64,000 bases of DNA from DATJZH01 sp052146815 (GTDB lineage: Bacteria; Actinomycetota; Actinomycetes; Streptosporangiales; Streptosporangiaceae), in assembly GCA_052146815.1 (NCBI GenBank), contig JBKQMG010000191.1, positions 1 through 64,000 on the forward strand. Direction: 5' to 3'. A model generated the notes under the pieces. The model was given only the letters and a program-made list of their open reading frames with translations, had not been told where the DNA came from and did not search any database. Below, one piece after another: positions 44,237 to 53,386 of the stretch. How positions within the stretch are numbered: the stretch's first letter is position 1; the number at the start of each line of letters is the position of its first letter. A program made the position numbers and the translations under genes.

Positions 44237-47200
44237 TCAGCCAGGCAGCGCGCTGGTCGCGACCAGCGTCCGGACGGCCCGGACCGCCACGGACAGGGTG
44301 GCCACGGTGAACGCGTCGTTCTCCCAGATCTCCGTCAGCGTCTGGGTGGCGCGGCGGACCGCCGAGTCGTTGCGCGCCACCCAGGCGGCCAGCCGCTGCT
44401 CCGGGGTGGCCGGCTCGGTGACGGTCAGGACGTCGCGGGCCAGCGCGGCGTGCGCGCTGTACAGGTCGTCGCGCAGGGCATTGCGCGCCATGGTGTTCCA
44501 CCGGTCGTCGCGCGGCAGCGCGGTGATCCGGTCGCGCAGCCGGGTGATCTGCAGCCGGTCGGCGAGGTCGAAGTAGACCTCCGCCGTCTCCTCCACGGCC
44601 CGGCCGGTGCCGCGGGCGATGTCCACGATGTCGAAGGCCGAGTAGGCCGGCACCATTGCCGCGATCCGGTCGGCGAGTTTCTCGGGCACGCCGCGGCCGA
44701 TGAAGGAATCGCGGCGCTCCTCGAACCCGGACAGGTCCCGGCCGGCCAGCAGCCTCGGCAGGCCGGCCGCCACGGTCAGCACGCCGCCGGCGAAGAAGTC
44801 GATCGTGGCCTGGATGTCGAACGGCGGGCGGCGGAAATGCAGCAGCCAGCGGGCGGCCCGCTCGGTGAGCTTGCGGCCTTCCAGCAGCGCCAGGACCTGG
44901 GCCCGGGTCTCCACCGTGCCGTCCAGCGCCTCGATGTGCGCCCAGAAGCCGGGCATGTCGAAGACGTCCCTGGCGATCAGCCAGGCGGCGGTGATCTCCG
45001 GGGTCGAGGCACCGGTCTCCTCGTTCAGCCGGAAGGCGAAGGTGATGCCCGACCGGTCCACCATGTCGTTCACCACCGCGGTGGTAATGATCTCCCGGTG
45101 CAGCCGGTGCTCGGTCATCCGGCCGGCGTAGCGCTCACGCAGCGCCGTCGGGAAATAGCCGGTCAGCACGCGGCGCAGGTACCGGTCGTCGGGCAGCTCA
45201 GAATGCCGGACGTCCTCGGCCGCGATGATCTTCGTGTGGGCCAGCAGGACTGAGTACTCGGGGGCGGTCAGCCCGGTGCCCGCCGACCGGCGCTCGGCGA
45301 CTTCCCGCTCCCCCGGCAGGACCTCGAGCCGCCGCTGGATCTTGCCTTCCCGCTCCAGCTTGCGGATGTAGCGCGCGTACACGTGGAGCATCTGGGAGGC
45401 CTGCGCGGCCGCGTTCGCCAGCGTTCTGTTCTGCTGGTAATTGTGCTCCAGGACGAGCGCACCGACCTCGTCGGTCATCTGCTGCAGCAGGGCGCCGCGG
45501 TCCGCCGGATCCAGCTCGCCGTCCCGGACCACCCGGTCCAGCAGGATCTTGATGTTGACCTCGTGGTCGGAGGTGTCGACCCCCGCCGAGTTATCGATGA
45601 AGTCGGTGTTCACCCGGCCGCCGGCCAGCGCGTACTCGATCCGGGCCTGCTGGGTCAGCCCCAGGTTGCCGCCCTCGCCGATGACCTTGACCCGCAGCTG
45701 TGAGGCGTTCACCCGGACCGCGTCATTGGCCCGGTCGCCGGCCTCGGCGTCGGTCTGCGGGGTGGCCTTCACGTAGGTGCCGACACCGCCGTTCCACAGC
45801 AGGTCGGCCGGTGCGGTGAGCATCGCGGAGATCAGCTGATCCGGCGACAGCGCGGTGACGTCCTCGGCCATCCCCAGGGCGGCACGGGCCTCCGGCATGA
45901 TCGGCACCGACTTAGCCGACCGCGGCCACACGCCGCCGCCCGCCGAGATCAGCGAGGTGTCGTAGTCGGTCCACGACGACCGGGGCAGGTCGAACAGCCG
46001 CTGCCGCTCGGCGAAGCTGGCCGCCGGATCCGGGTCCGGGTCGAGGAACACATGCCGGTGGTCGAACGCGCCGACGATCTTGATGTGCCTGGACAGCAGC
46101 ATCCCGTTGCCGAACACGTCGCCTGACATGTCGCCGATGCCGACCACGGTGAAATCGTCAGCGTCGACGTCAATGCTGAGCGTGCGGAAATGGAACCGGA
46201 CCGACTCCCACGCCCCGCGCGCGGTGATGCCCATCTTCTTGTGGTCGTAGCCTTCTGAGCCGCCGGAGGCGAAGGCATCCCCGAGCCAGAAACCGCGGCG
46301 CAGCGCGATCTCGTTGGCGGTGTCGGAGAAGGTCGCCGTGCCCTTGTCGGCCGCTACCACGAGATAGGGATCGTCGCCGTCGTGCCGGACCACCTGGGAG
46401 GGCGGGTCGATCTTCCCGGCTTCCAGGTTGTCGGTCACGTCCAGCATCGCGCTGATGAACATCCGGTAGCAGGCCAGCACCTCGCCCTGGTAGGCCTCGC
46501 GGTCGCCGGGCGACGGCAGCTGCTTGCAGACGAAGCCGCCTTTGGCCCCCGACGGGACGATGACCGCGTTCTTGACTTCCTGGGCCTTGGCCAGCCCGAG
46601 GATCTCGGTGCGGAAGTCATCGCGCCGGTCCGACCAGCGCAGGCCGCCGCGCGCCACGCTGCCGAACCGCAGGTGCACGCCCTCGAAGCTGGGCGAGTAG
46701 ACGAACAGCTCGAATTTCGGCCGCGGCGCGGGCAGGTCAGGAACCTTCGCCGCATCCAGCTTGACCACGAGATACGGCGTCCGGGGCGCCACGTCGCCGC
46801 CCGCCGCACCGGCTGGCCTGCCGCTGGCCAGCTCGCACCCGGTCGGCGCAGAGAGCTGCCGGTGCGCGTTTTCGGCCCGCCGCCCGGCGCCGCGCTTCCC
46901 GTCGCTGTCACGCTGGCCGCGGAAGTAGTTGGTACGCAGGGTCGCGGTGATCAGGCCCCAGTAGGCCCGCAGGATCCGGTCCTCGTCCAGGCTGGCCACG
47001 TCGTCGAGCTCACCGCGGATCTCCTCGGTGATGGCCTCGCTGCGCTCGGCCTCGCCCTCCCGCCGGGACGGATCGAACCTGGACTCAAACAGCCTCACCA
47101 GCAGCCTGGTTACCCGGGCGTTGGAGCGCAGCACCCTCTCCATGTAGGCCTGGCTGAACGCGCTGCCCGCCTGCCGCAGGTACTTGGCGTACGCACGCAG

Positions 47201-49327
47201 AACTACCACCTGCCGCCACGTCAGGTGCGCGGACAGCACCAGCGCGTTGAAGCCGTCGTCCTCGATGTCACCGCGCCACAAGGCGGCCAGAGCGCCTTCG
47301 ACCAGCTCGCGGATCGAGTCAGTCAGCGGCGGGGCATCACCGTCGGCCGCCGCGCCCACAGGCGCCGCTGCTTCCCCCACCCGGCCCACCGTGCCCGCGC
47401 TGCCGCGCCGCAGGCCGAAGTCGTAGATCCAGAACGGCTGCTCGGCGGCGAACTCGTACGGATGCTCGTCGACGACCTCGACCCCCATGTGCTGCAGCCG
47501 GGGCAGCACATCGGTCAGCGTGATCGGGGTGCCGGTGCGGTAGATGGTCAGCCGCCACACCCGCGGTCCCGGCGAGTCGCGATCGGCGACCGCGTCCGCC
47601 GTGCCGTCCTCGACCGGCACGCCGCCGACGTAGCCTTCCGACGCCCATAGCTCGAAGTCGGCACTGCCGCCCGATTCCCGCAGCTCGAGGATCCTGGCCA
47701 GGTCGGACACCGCCGCCGAGGCCGGCACGTCCGTCTTGTAGGTCTCGGGGATGGTCTCGATGAAGGCCGCGACCAGCCTGCGTCCCGCCTCCTCGCCGAG
47801 CTGCCGGCGTGCCTCCTCGGCGAGATCGTCATCCCAGGACCGGATCGCCGCCGCGATCTCCATCTCCAGCGCGGCCGGGTCCACGTCGGCCAGCTGGCGG
47901 CCCCGTCCGGCCCGCACCACGATGTGCAGCCGGGCCACCGGCGATTCGCCGACCATCGCGCTGTAGTCGACCTGGGCGCCGTTCAGCGCGCGGCGCAGGA
48001 TCGAGGTGGCCCGCAGCCTGGCCTTCGTGGTGTAGCGGTCCCTGGGCAGGTAGACCAGGCAGGACATGTACCGGCCGTAAATGTCCTTGCGCAGGAACAG
48101 CCGGGTCTGGGTGCGCTCACGCAGCCGCAGCACGCCTGCCGTCACCTCGACCAGGTCGGACACCGGCGTCTGGAACAGCTCGTCCCGCGGGTACACCTCG
48201 AGGATCTCGGCCAGGTCCCCGCCGTCGTGACTGTCGGCGGCCAGCCCGGCCGCCGCGAGCACGTCGGTCAGCTTGCGCCGCAGCACCGGGATCCTGGTGA
48301 TGGTCTCGGAGTAAGCGACGTGCGTGAACAGGCCGAGGAAACGGTTCTCGCCGACCACCTCGCCCGCGTGATTGAGCCGCTTCACCGCGATGTAGTCCAG
48401 ATAGCTGGGCCGGTGCACGGTCGAGCGCGAGTTGGCCTTGGTCAGGATCAGCCGCTGCGGATCGGCCGCCCGGGCGCGGACCTCGGGCGGGAGCAAGGCG
48501 AACGAGCCCGACGCTTGCTTGTCGTGCCGCACGAAGCCGAGGCCGGTGCCGGGCACGCGGCGCAGCATGAGCCCTTCGTCCCCGCGCTCCAGGTCGTACT
48601 CCCGGTAGCCGAGGAAGATGAAATGACCGTCGGCCAGCCAGCGCAGCAGCGCCGCGATCTCAGCCGGGGACTCAGGGCCGTCCGGCTGCTCGCCGGGACC
48701 CATGCCGGGCTGGGAGTCCGCCACCTGGTCGGCGAGCTGGACCGCCCTGGCGCGCATCCGGGGAAAGTCCTCCACCGCCACCCGCACGTCTGCCAGCACC
48801 CGCTGCAGATGAGCGGTCAGCCCCTCGGCCTCATCGGCGGCCAGCCGGGGCAGCTCCAGGTGAGTCCACGACTCGGCGATCTCGTCGTGGGTCTCGGCCG
48901 CCCCGTTGACCAGGCCGAGCACGTCGTGCAGGGCGCCGCTGACGTCCCGCCGGACCCGCAGCTGCGGGTGGATCACCAGCCGGGCGGACAGGTCATGCGC
49001 CGCCAGCGCCATCGTGATCGAGTCGACCAGAAACGGCATGTCGTCGGTGACGATCTCGATCACGGCCCGGCCGGCGTCGAAGGCCGCCTCGCCGCCCGGC
49101 CGGACCCGGGCGAGCGCACGGCCCTGCGGCCGGTGCGCGGCGAATTCCGCGTGCTCGGCCGCCACCGCCGCGAGCCGGTCGGCGCCGGCGGCGGCCAGCT
49201 CGCTGCCGGCGATCCGCCGGTAGTAGGCGCGCAGGTAACGTTCGGCATCACCGACGCCCGCCACCGCCACTGCCTTGGCGGCCGCTGTGAGCAGGGCATG
49301 CCTGGTGTCATCCGCGTGCTCCGACAT
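44237..49327 (-). CDS. NAD-dependent glutamate dehydrogenase, large (180-kDa) class
   Basis: 1696 residues from ATG 49325-49327 with AAGGAG upstream. This is the bacterial L_180-type enzyme (Streptomyces GDH class), which degrades glutamate to 2-oxoglutarate and ammonia. Visible: N-terminal regulatory part with VIEIVTDDMPFLVDSI, catalytic LRWSDRRDDFRTEILGLAKAQEVKNAVIVP split around the core, PSGAKGGFVCKQLP with the substrate Lys, and ADKGTATFSDTANEIA. The C-terminal part has KVIGEGGNLGLTQ (dinucleotide loop). TDO and acetoacetyl-CoA synthetase lie just upstream on the same strand; the cluster looks like amino-acid catabolism. Confidence 0.95.
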   Translation of the reverse strand: MSEHADDTRHALLTAAAKAVAVAGVGDAERYLRAYYRRIAGSELAAAGADRLAAVAAEHAEFAAHRPQGRALARVRPGGEAAFDAGRAVIEIVTDDMPFLVDSITMALAAHDLSARLVIHPQLRVRRDVSGALHDVLGLVNGAAETHDEIAESWTHLELPRLAADEAEGLTAHLQRVLADVRVAVEDFPRMRARAVQLADQVADSQPGMGPGEQPDGPESPAEIAALLRWLADGHFIFLGYREYDLERGDEGLMLRRVPGTGLGFVRHDKQASGSFALLPPEVRARAADPQRLILTKANSRSTVHRPSYLDYIAVKRLNHAGEVVGENRFLGLFTHVAYSETITRIPVLRRKLTDVLAAAGLAADSHDGGDLAEILEVYPRDELFQTPVSDLVEVTAGVLRLRERTQTRLFLRKDIYGRYMSCLVYLPRDRYTTKARLRATSILRRALNGAQVDYSAMVGESPVARLHIVVRAGRGRQLADVDPAALEMEIAAAIRSWDDDLAEEARRQLGEEAGRRLVAAFIETIPETYKTDVPASAAVSDLARILELRESGGSADFELWASEGYVGGVPVEDGTADAVADRDSPGPRVWRLTIYRTGTPITLTDVLPRLQHMGVEVVDEHPYEFAAEQPFWIYDFGLRRGSAGTVGRVGEAAAPVGAAADGDAPPLTDSIRELVEGALAALWRGDIEDDGFNALVLSAHLTWRQVVVLRAYAKYLRQAGSAFSQAYMERVLRSNARVTRLLVRLFESRFDPSRREGEAERSEAITEEIRGELDDVASLDEDRILRAYWGLITATLRTNYFRGQRDSDGKRGAGRRAENAHRQLSAPTGCELASGRPAGAAGGDVAPRTPYLVVKLDAAKVPDLPAPRPKFELFVYSPSFEGVHLRFGSVARGGLRWSDRRDDFRTEILGLAKAQEVKNAVIVPSGAKGGFVCKQLPSPGDREAYQGEVLACYRMFISAMLDVTDNLEAGKIDPPSQVVRHDGDDPYLVVAADKGTATFSDTANEIALRRGFWLGDAFASGGSEGYDHKKMGITARGAWESVRFHFRTLSIDVDADDFTVVGIGDMSGDVFGNGMLLSRHIKIVGAFDHRHVFLDPDPDPAASFAERQRLFDLPRSSWTDYDTSLISAGGGVWPRSAKSVPIMPEARAALGMAEDVTALSPDQLISAMLTAPADLLWNGGVGTYVKATPQTDAEAGDRANDAVRVNASQLRVKVIGEGGNLGLTQQARIEYALAGGRVNTDFIDNSAGVDTSDHEVNIKILLDRVVRDGELDPADRGALLQQMTDEVGALVLEHNYQQNRTLANAAAQASQMLHVYARYIRKLEREGKIQRRLEVLPGEREVAERRSAGTGLTAPEYSVLLAHTKIIAAEDVRHSELPDDRYLRRVLTGYFPTALRERYAGRMTEHRLHREIITTAVVNDMVDRSGITFAFRLNEETGASTPEITAAWLIARDVFDMPGFWAHIEALDGTVETRAQVLALLEGRKLTERAARWLLHFRRPPFDIQATIDFFAGGVLTVAAGLPRLLAGRDLSGFEERRDSFIGRGVPEKLADRIAAMVPAYSAFDIVDIARGTGRAVEETAEVYFDLADRLQITRLRDRITALPRDDRWNTMARNALRDDLYSAHAALARDVLTVTEPATPEQRLAAWVARNDSAVRRATQTLTEIWENDAFTVATLSVAVRAVRTLVATSALPG

Positions 49328-49347
49328 TTCTTCCACTCCTTGTCCCG

Positions 49348-50139
49348 CTAGAGCCAATTCCGCAGCTCCCACAGCAGCGGGTAGTAGCGCATCGGCACCC
49401 GCTTGTGCAGGTATGGTGCGCCCGTTGAGCCCCCAGTGCCAGACTTCGTGCCGATCTGCCGCTCCACCATCTTGACGTGCCGGGCCCGCCAGAGCGCGGA
49501 CAGCTCGTCGTGGCTGAGCAGGTCCTCGGCCAGCTGCCACAGGTCGTCGTGACCAGCGCGGTCACCCGCGATCTTGACCAGCGTGGCCAGCACCTGCTCG
49601 TCGTCGCCGACCGCCAGGCCCCGGCTGCCGAGCAGCTCGACAAACGCGTCCCACAGGGACGGCTCGGCCAGCCGGCGCGCCAGCCGGTCGCGCTCGTCGG
49701 CGGTGAGCGAGCGGAACCTGGCGACAAACCCCGGGTCCTTCGCGCCGGACAGGAACTCGAGCTCACGGAACTGGACCGACTGGAAGCCGCTGGCCGGGGC
49801 GAGCGCGGCACGGAACTCCAGGAAGTCCTGCGGTGTCATCGTCTCGATCACATCGACCTGGCTGATCAGCAGCCGCTCGATGACATGCGCCCGGCGCAGC
49901 AGCTGGCGGGCCCGCCAGGTCTGGTCGGTCATCATCGCGTCCCGCGCGGCCACGAGTTCGTGCAGCAGCTGCTTGAACCACAGCTCGTAGGCCTGGTGCA
50001 CGGTAATGAACAGCAGCTCGTCGTGCACCGGCGGCTGGACCTGCGGCACCTGCTGCGCCAGCAGCTCATCCACCCGCAGGTAGCTGCCGTAAGTCAGCAG
50101 GCCGCCCTCTTCGCCGAACCGGCGGCCGGGGCTAGTCAT
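49348..50139 (-). CDS. kynA: Tryptophan 2,3-dioxygenase
   Basis: 263 residues from ATG 50137-50139. Family blocks: LTYGSYLRVDELL, DELLFITVHQAYELWFKQLLHE, and RARHVKMVERQIGTKSGTG continuing to GSTGAPYL, which holds the haem-ligand His and substrate loop. Opens tryptophan to N-formylkynurenine. Its start overlaps the upstream synthetase stop by 8 bases, and the glutamate dehydrogenase follows after 20 bases, so the three are likely one transcript. Kynurenine formamidase and kynureninase are not nearby. Confidence 0.95.
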   Translation of the reverse strand: MTSPGRRFGEEGGLLTYGSYLRVDELLAQQVPQVQPPVHDELLFITVHQAYELWFKQLLHELVAARDAMMTDQTWRARQLLRRAHVIERLLISQVDVIETMTPQDFLEFRAALAPASGFQSVQFRELEFLSGAKDPGFVARFRSLTADERDRLARRLAEPSLWDAFVELLGSRGLAVGDDEQVLATLVKIAGDRAGHDDLWQLAEDLLSHDELSALWRARHVKMVERQIGTKSGTGGSTGAPYLHKRVPMRYYPLLWELRNWL

Positions 50140-52198
50140 CTGGCGACCCGGCCGGCCGGAAGTAACTGAGTACTTCGGGGTTGGCCAGCGCGTCGGGGTC
50201 CGCGGCGTCGGCCACGGGCGTGCCCTGCAGGATCTTCCGGATCGGGACTTCCAGCTTCTTGCCCGACAGGGTCCGCGGGATGCCGGGAACCTGATGGATC
50301 TCATCCGGCACGTGCCGCGGCGACAATTCCGACCGCAGCGCCGACCGGATCGCCGAGATCGCCTCATCGTCGATCTGCTGGCCCTCGGCCGCCGCCACGT
50401 ACAAGATCAGCCGCCCGTCCTGGCCCAGCTGGCCGGTGTCGATCACCAGGCTGTCGGCGATCTGCGGCAGCCGTTCCACGACGCGGTAGAACTCCGACGT
50501 GCCCATCCGCACGCCGCCCCGGTTCAGCGTCGCGTCGGACCGGCCGTAGATGACGCAGCCGCCGCCGGGCAGCATCATGATCCAGTCACCGTGCCGCCAC
50601 ACGCCGGGATAGTCGGCGAAATAGCTGGCCCGGTACCGCTCCCCGGCCGGGTCGTTCCAGAAGCCGACGGGCATCGAGGGCATCGGGGCGGTGACCACCA
50701 GCTCGCCCACCTCGCCGACCACCGGATGCCCGGCGGCGTCGAACGCCTCGACCCGCGCGCCGAGGCAAGGCCCGGAGATGATCCCGGCGCGGACCGGCAG
50801 CAGCGGGCACGGGCCGACGAAGCCGGTGCACAGGTCCGTGCCGCCGGAAAACGAGCCAAGGATGAAGGCCGGAGCCGCGGATCCGCTCGCCACCTCGTCG
50901 TACACCCAGCGGAAGCCCTCAGGCGGCAGCGGCGAGCCGGTGGAGCCGACGCCGTGCAGCCGGGACAGGTCGTGCTGCGCGCCGGGCGACAGGCCCTCCT
51001 TGCGGCAGGCCAGCAGGTACGGCGCGCCCGTCCCCGCGTAGGTGACGCCGGTCTCGGCGATCAGCCGCCAGAGCGCGTCGGTGGCCGGATGGACCGCGCT
51101 GCCGTCGTAAGCCACCACCGCCGCCCCGGTCAGCAGCGCGCCGGCCAGGTAGTTCCACATCATCCAGCCGGTTGTGGTGTACCAGAAGAAGGTGTCCGCC
51201 TCGCCGATGTCCTGATGCAGGGCCAGCGACTTGAGATGCTCCAGGACGATCCCGCCGTGCCCATGCACGATCGGCTTGGGCAGCCCGGTGGTCCCCGAGG
51301 AGTACAAAACCCACAAGGGGTGATCAAACGGGACTTCGGTGAACTCGGTGACCCGCCCGGCCGGCCTGCCGCCGTGGTCGGCCGCAGGCAGGTCGTCCCA
51401 GTCGAGCACCCGGCCCGGCAGCCCGCCGCCGAACATCCCGGCGCCGGCGTAGCGGATCGTGATCACGCCCGCCAGGTCGCCCAGCGCAGCGGCGATCGCC
51501 GTCACCTCGTCCCGCCGGTCGTAGATCCTGCCGCCGTAGACGTAGCCGTCGACCGCGATGAGCGCCTTCGGCGAGATCTGCGCGAACCGGTCGATCACGC
51601 TCGGGGCGCCGAAGTCCGGCGAGCAGGACGTCCAGATCGCGCCGAGGCTGGCGGTGGCCAGTAGCCCGATCAGCGCCTGCGGCGCGTTCGGCAGGTAGGC
51701 GGCGACCCGGTCGCCCTGGCCGACGCCGAGGTCGCGCAGGGCCGCGCGGACCCTCGCCACCTCCAGGTCAACGTCGCCGTAGGTCAGCGTGCCGCGATGG
51801 CCGGCCTCGGACCGGTAGATGACGGCGGTCCGGCCGGGATCGGCGGCTGCGGTGGCGAGGACGTTGCGTGCGTAGTTAAGCGATGTGCCCTTGAACCAGG
51901 TGACATCGGGCATCGGGCCGCCGGCCAGCACGGGCCCGTCGCCCCTTGATCCGAGCACGCCGAAGTAATCCCAGATCGACACCCAGAACGGGCCCGGCTC
52001 GGTGACCGACCACTGCCACAGCTCGTCATACCCGGCGAAGTCCAGGTCGCGCTCGTCGCGCAGCCAGCGCAGATAGCCGGTAATCCTGGCGAGCTGCGAC
52101 GAAGCGGCGTCCGGCGCCCAGAGCACGTCACCGTAGTCACGTCCCGCCAGTGAGGCCGCGCTGTTTGAGCCGCTAATTGTCACACGCTTTCGCCCCAC
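50132..52198 (-). CDS. Acetoacetyl-CoA synthetase
   Basis: 688 residues from GTG 52196-52198. ANL enzyme of the acetoacetate-CoA ligase branch: N-terminal WFKGTSLNYARNVL, TWTSCSPDFG region (AIWTSCSPDFGAPSVIDRF), P-loop YSSGTTGLPKPIVHGHGG, FFWYTTTGWMMWN, and C-terminal DATLNRGGVRMGTSEFYRVVE with RTLSGKKLEVPIRK. It activates acetoacetate, linking ketogenic degradation to CoA metabolism. A second in-frame GTG five codons on is also possible. Overlaps the TDO start. Confidence 0.93.
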   Translation of the reverse strand: MGRKRVTISGSNSAASLAGRDYGDVLWAPDAASSQLARITGYLRWLRDERDLDFAGYDELWQWSVTEPGPFWVSIWDYFGVLGSRGDGPVLAGGPMPDVTWFKGTSLNYARNVLATAAADPGRTAVIYRSEAGHRGTLTYGDVDLEVARVRAALRDLGVGQGDRVAAYLPNAPQALIGLLATASLGAIWTSCSPDFGAPSVIDRFAQISPKALIAVDGYVYGGRIYDRRDEVTAIAAALGDLAGVITIRYAGAGMFGGGLPGRVLDWDDLPAADHGGRPAGRVTEFTEVPFDHPLWVLYSSGTTGLPKPIVHGHGGIVLEHLKSLALHQDIGEADTFFWYTTTGWMMWNYLAGALLTGAAVVAYDGSAVHPATDALWRLIAETGVTYAGTGAPYLLACRKEGLSPGAQHDLSRLHGVGSTGSPLPPEGFRWVYDEVASGSAAPAFILGSFSGGTDLCTGFVGPCPLLPVRAGIISGPCLGARVEAFDAAGHPVVGEVGELVVTAPMPSMPVGFWNDPAGERYRASYFADYPGVWRHGDWIMMLPGGGCVIYGRSDATLNRGGVRMGTSEFYRVVERLPQIADSLVIDTGQLGQDGRLILYVAAAEGQQIDDEAISAIRSALRSELSPRHVPDEIHQVPGIPRTLSGKKLEVPIRKILQGTPVADAADPDALANPEVLSYFRPAGSPDD

Positions 52199-52294
52199 TT
52201 AGGACAGTTTCGTCGCCGTTGACCCCGACCGCTAGAGACAAGTATGCGCGGCCGGCCGACCCCGCCGCCCGGCGGGCCAGGCCGCCGGGCCGGG

Positions 52295-52525
52295 TCAGCG
52301 ACGGCCGGTGACCTGGCGCTGAAACCGGCGCAGCGCGATCAGCGACCAGATCGCCTCGACCACGCCGAACGGCCACGCTCCGGACAGGAACCCGTAACTG
52401 CTGGCCAGCATGCACCCGATGGCGAACGCGAGGATGAACCGCGGATGCCGCCCCTCCAGCGCGTACATGACCATCATGAAGGTCAGCGCGACGACCCCGT
52501 AGATCGTCAGCGCCGTGCCGCTCAC
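52295..52525 (-). CDS. 76-aa two- to three-helix membrane protein
   Basis: GTG 52523-52525. Predicted helices near 4-20 (TIYGVVALTFMMVMYAL), 27-45 and 48-62, ending ALRRFQRQVTGRR. The segment SGAWPFGVVEAIWSLIALRRF is common in small uncharacterised actinobacterial proteins. 10 bases after the HAD stop. Function unknown. Confidence 0.75.
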   Translation of the reverse strand: MSGTALTIYGVVALTFMMVMYALEGRHPRFILAFAIGCMLASSYGFLSGAWPFGVVEAIWSLIALRRFQRQVTGRR

Positions 52526-52535
52526 CCGGTCCCGC

Positions 52536-53330
52536 TCACTGCGGCGCGGGCACGGCGCCGGTGAGCTGGTCGATCGCGCTGAGGACCGCGGCGGTGTCCG
52601 CCAGGTCAGGCAGGACCAGATCCGCGCCCGCCTCGCGCAGCTCCCCGGTCGTCGAGCGCCCGCTCGCGACGGCGATGCTCCGCGCTCCGCCGAGGGCGGC
52701 CGCCACCACATCCCGCGGCGAGTCAGCGAGATAGACCGCGTTGCGCGCGTCGAAGGTGGTGCCGTATTTCTCGGCGGCCCGGCCCCGGATACGCAGCAAC
52801 TGGGCGCCCATCGGGTAGATCTCCGACCCGTACCCGCCGAGGTCGAGGTCGATGTGCGCGCTGAGGCCGAACGCGGCCAGCTTCACCGCCGCGTTCGGCC
52901 GGATCGTCCCGGTCAGCACGGACTGGACGACGCCCGGCAGGCCGGCCACGGCGCTCACCGCCGCCATCGCGCCCGGCAGGGCCCGCCCTCGCTGCGCCAG
53001 CAGCTCACGGCGATCCTCGAACGCGGCCGCGAGCTGAGCGCTGTACCGGTCCAGCAGCTCAAGATTGGCGGCCCCGGGATCGCCCGCCGGGCCGGCGCCG
53101 CGGGCCGCGTCGGCCGCCGCGTCGCCGCCTGCCCCCGCGGTATCGAAGGACGCCTGATTAAGGGCCAGCGACTCGAAGAAGATCTCCGAGTCGGTCTTCC
53201 CCGCCATCTGCGGCAGTGCCACCAGGGGGCGTCCCGTCACCTGACGGAAGGCGTCGGCGTAGGCCTCCCTGGAGACCCTGGCCACGTCCACCAGGGTCAG
53301 GTCGATATTCCACAGAACCAGGCGGTAAAT
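52536..53330 (-). CDS. HAD-superfamily hydrolase with probable ATT start
   Basis: The family N-terminus (LVLWNIDLTLVDV) is encoded upstream of the first ATG/GTG in frame (GTG 53289-53291). The only start-like codon before it is ATT 53328-53330, which has a perfect GGAGG 6 bases upstream (53337-53341). That gives 264 residues. HAD motif I reads NID where the usual nucleophile is the first Asp of DxD, so the first Asp is Asn here. Motif II is in SVLTGT, motif III Lys in AEKYGTTFDARNAVYL, motif IV in LADSPRDVVAAALGG. Other members may carry the same Asn. 56 bases upstream of it ends pruA. Confidence 0.78.
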   Translation of the reverse strand: MYRLVLWNIDLTLVDVARVSREAYADAFRQVTGRPLVALPQMAGKTDSEIFFESLALNQASFDTAGAGGDAAADAARGAGPAGDPGAANLELLDRYSAQLAAAFEDRRELLAQRGRALPGAMAAVSAVAGLPGVVQSVLTGTIRPNAAVKLAAFGLSAHIDLDLGGYGSEIYPMGAQLLRIRGRAAEKYGTTFDARNAVYLADSPRDVVAAALGGARSIAVASGRSTTGELREAGADLVLPDLADTAAVLSAIDQLTGAVPAPQ

Positions 53331-53386
53331 GAACTGCCTCCGGTAGGTCGTCGATCTGGCACGGCGTCGATCAGGTACGGCGGGAT

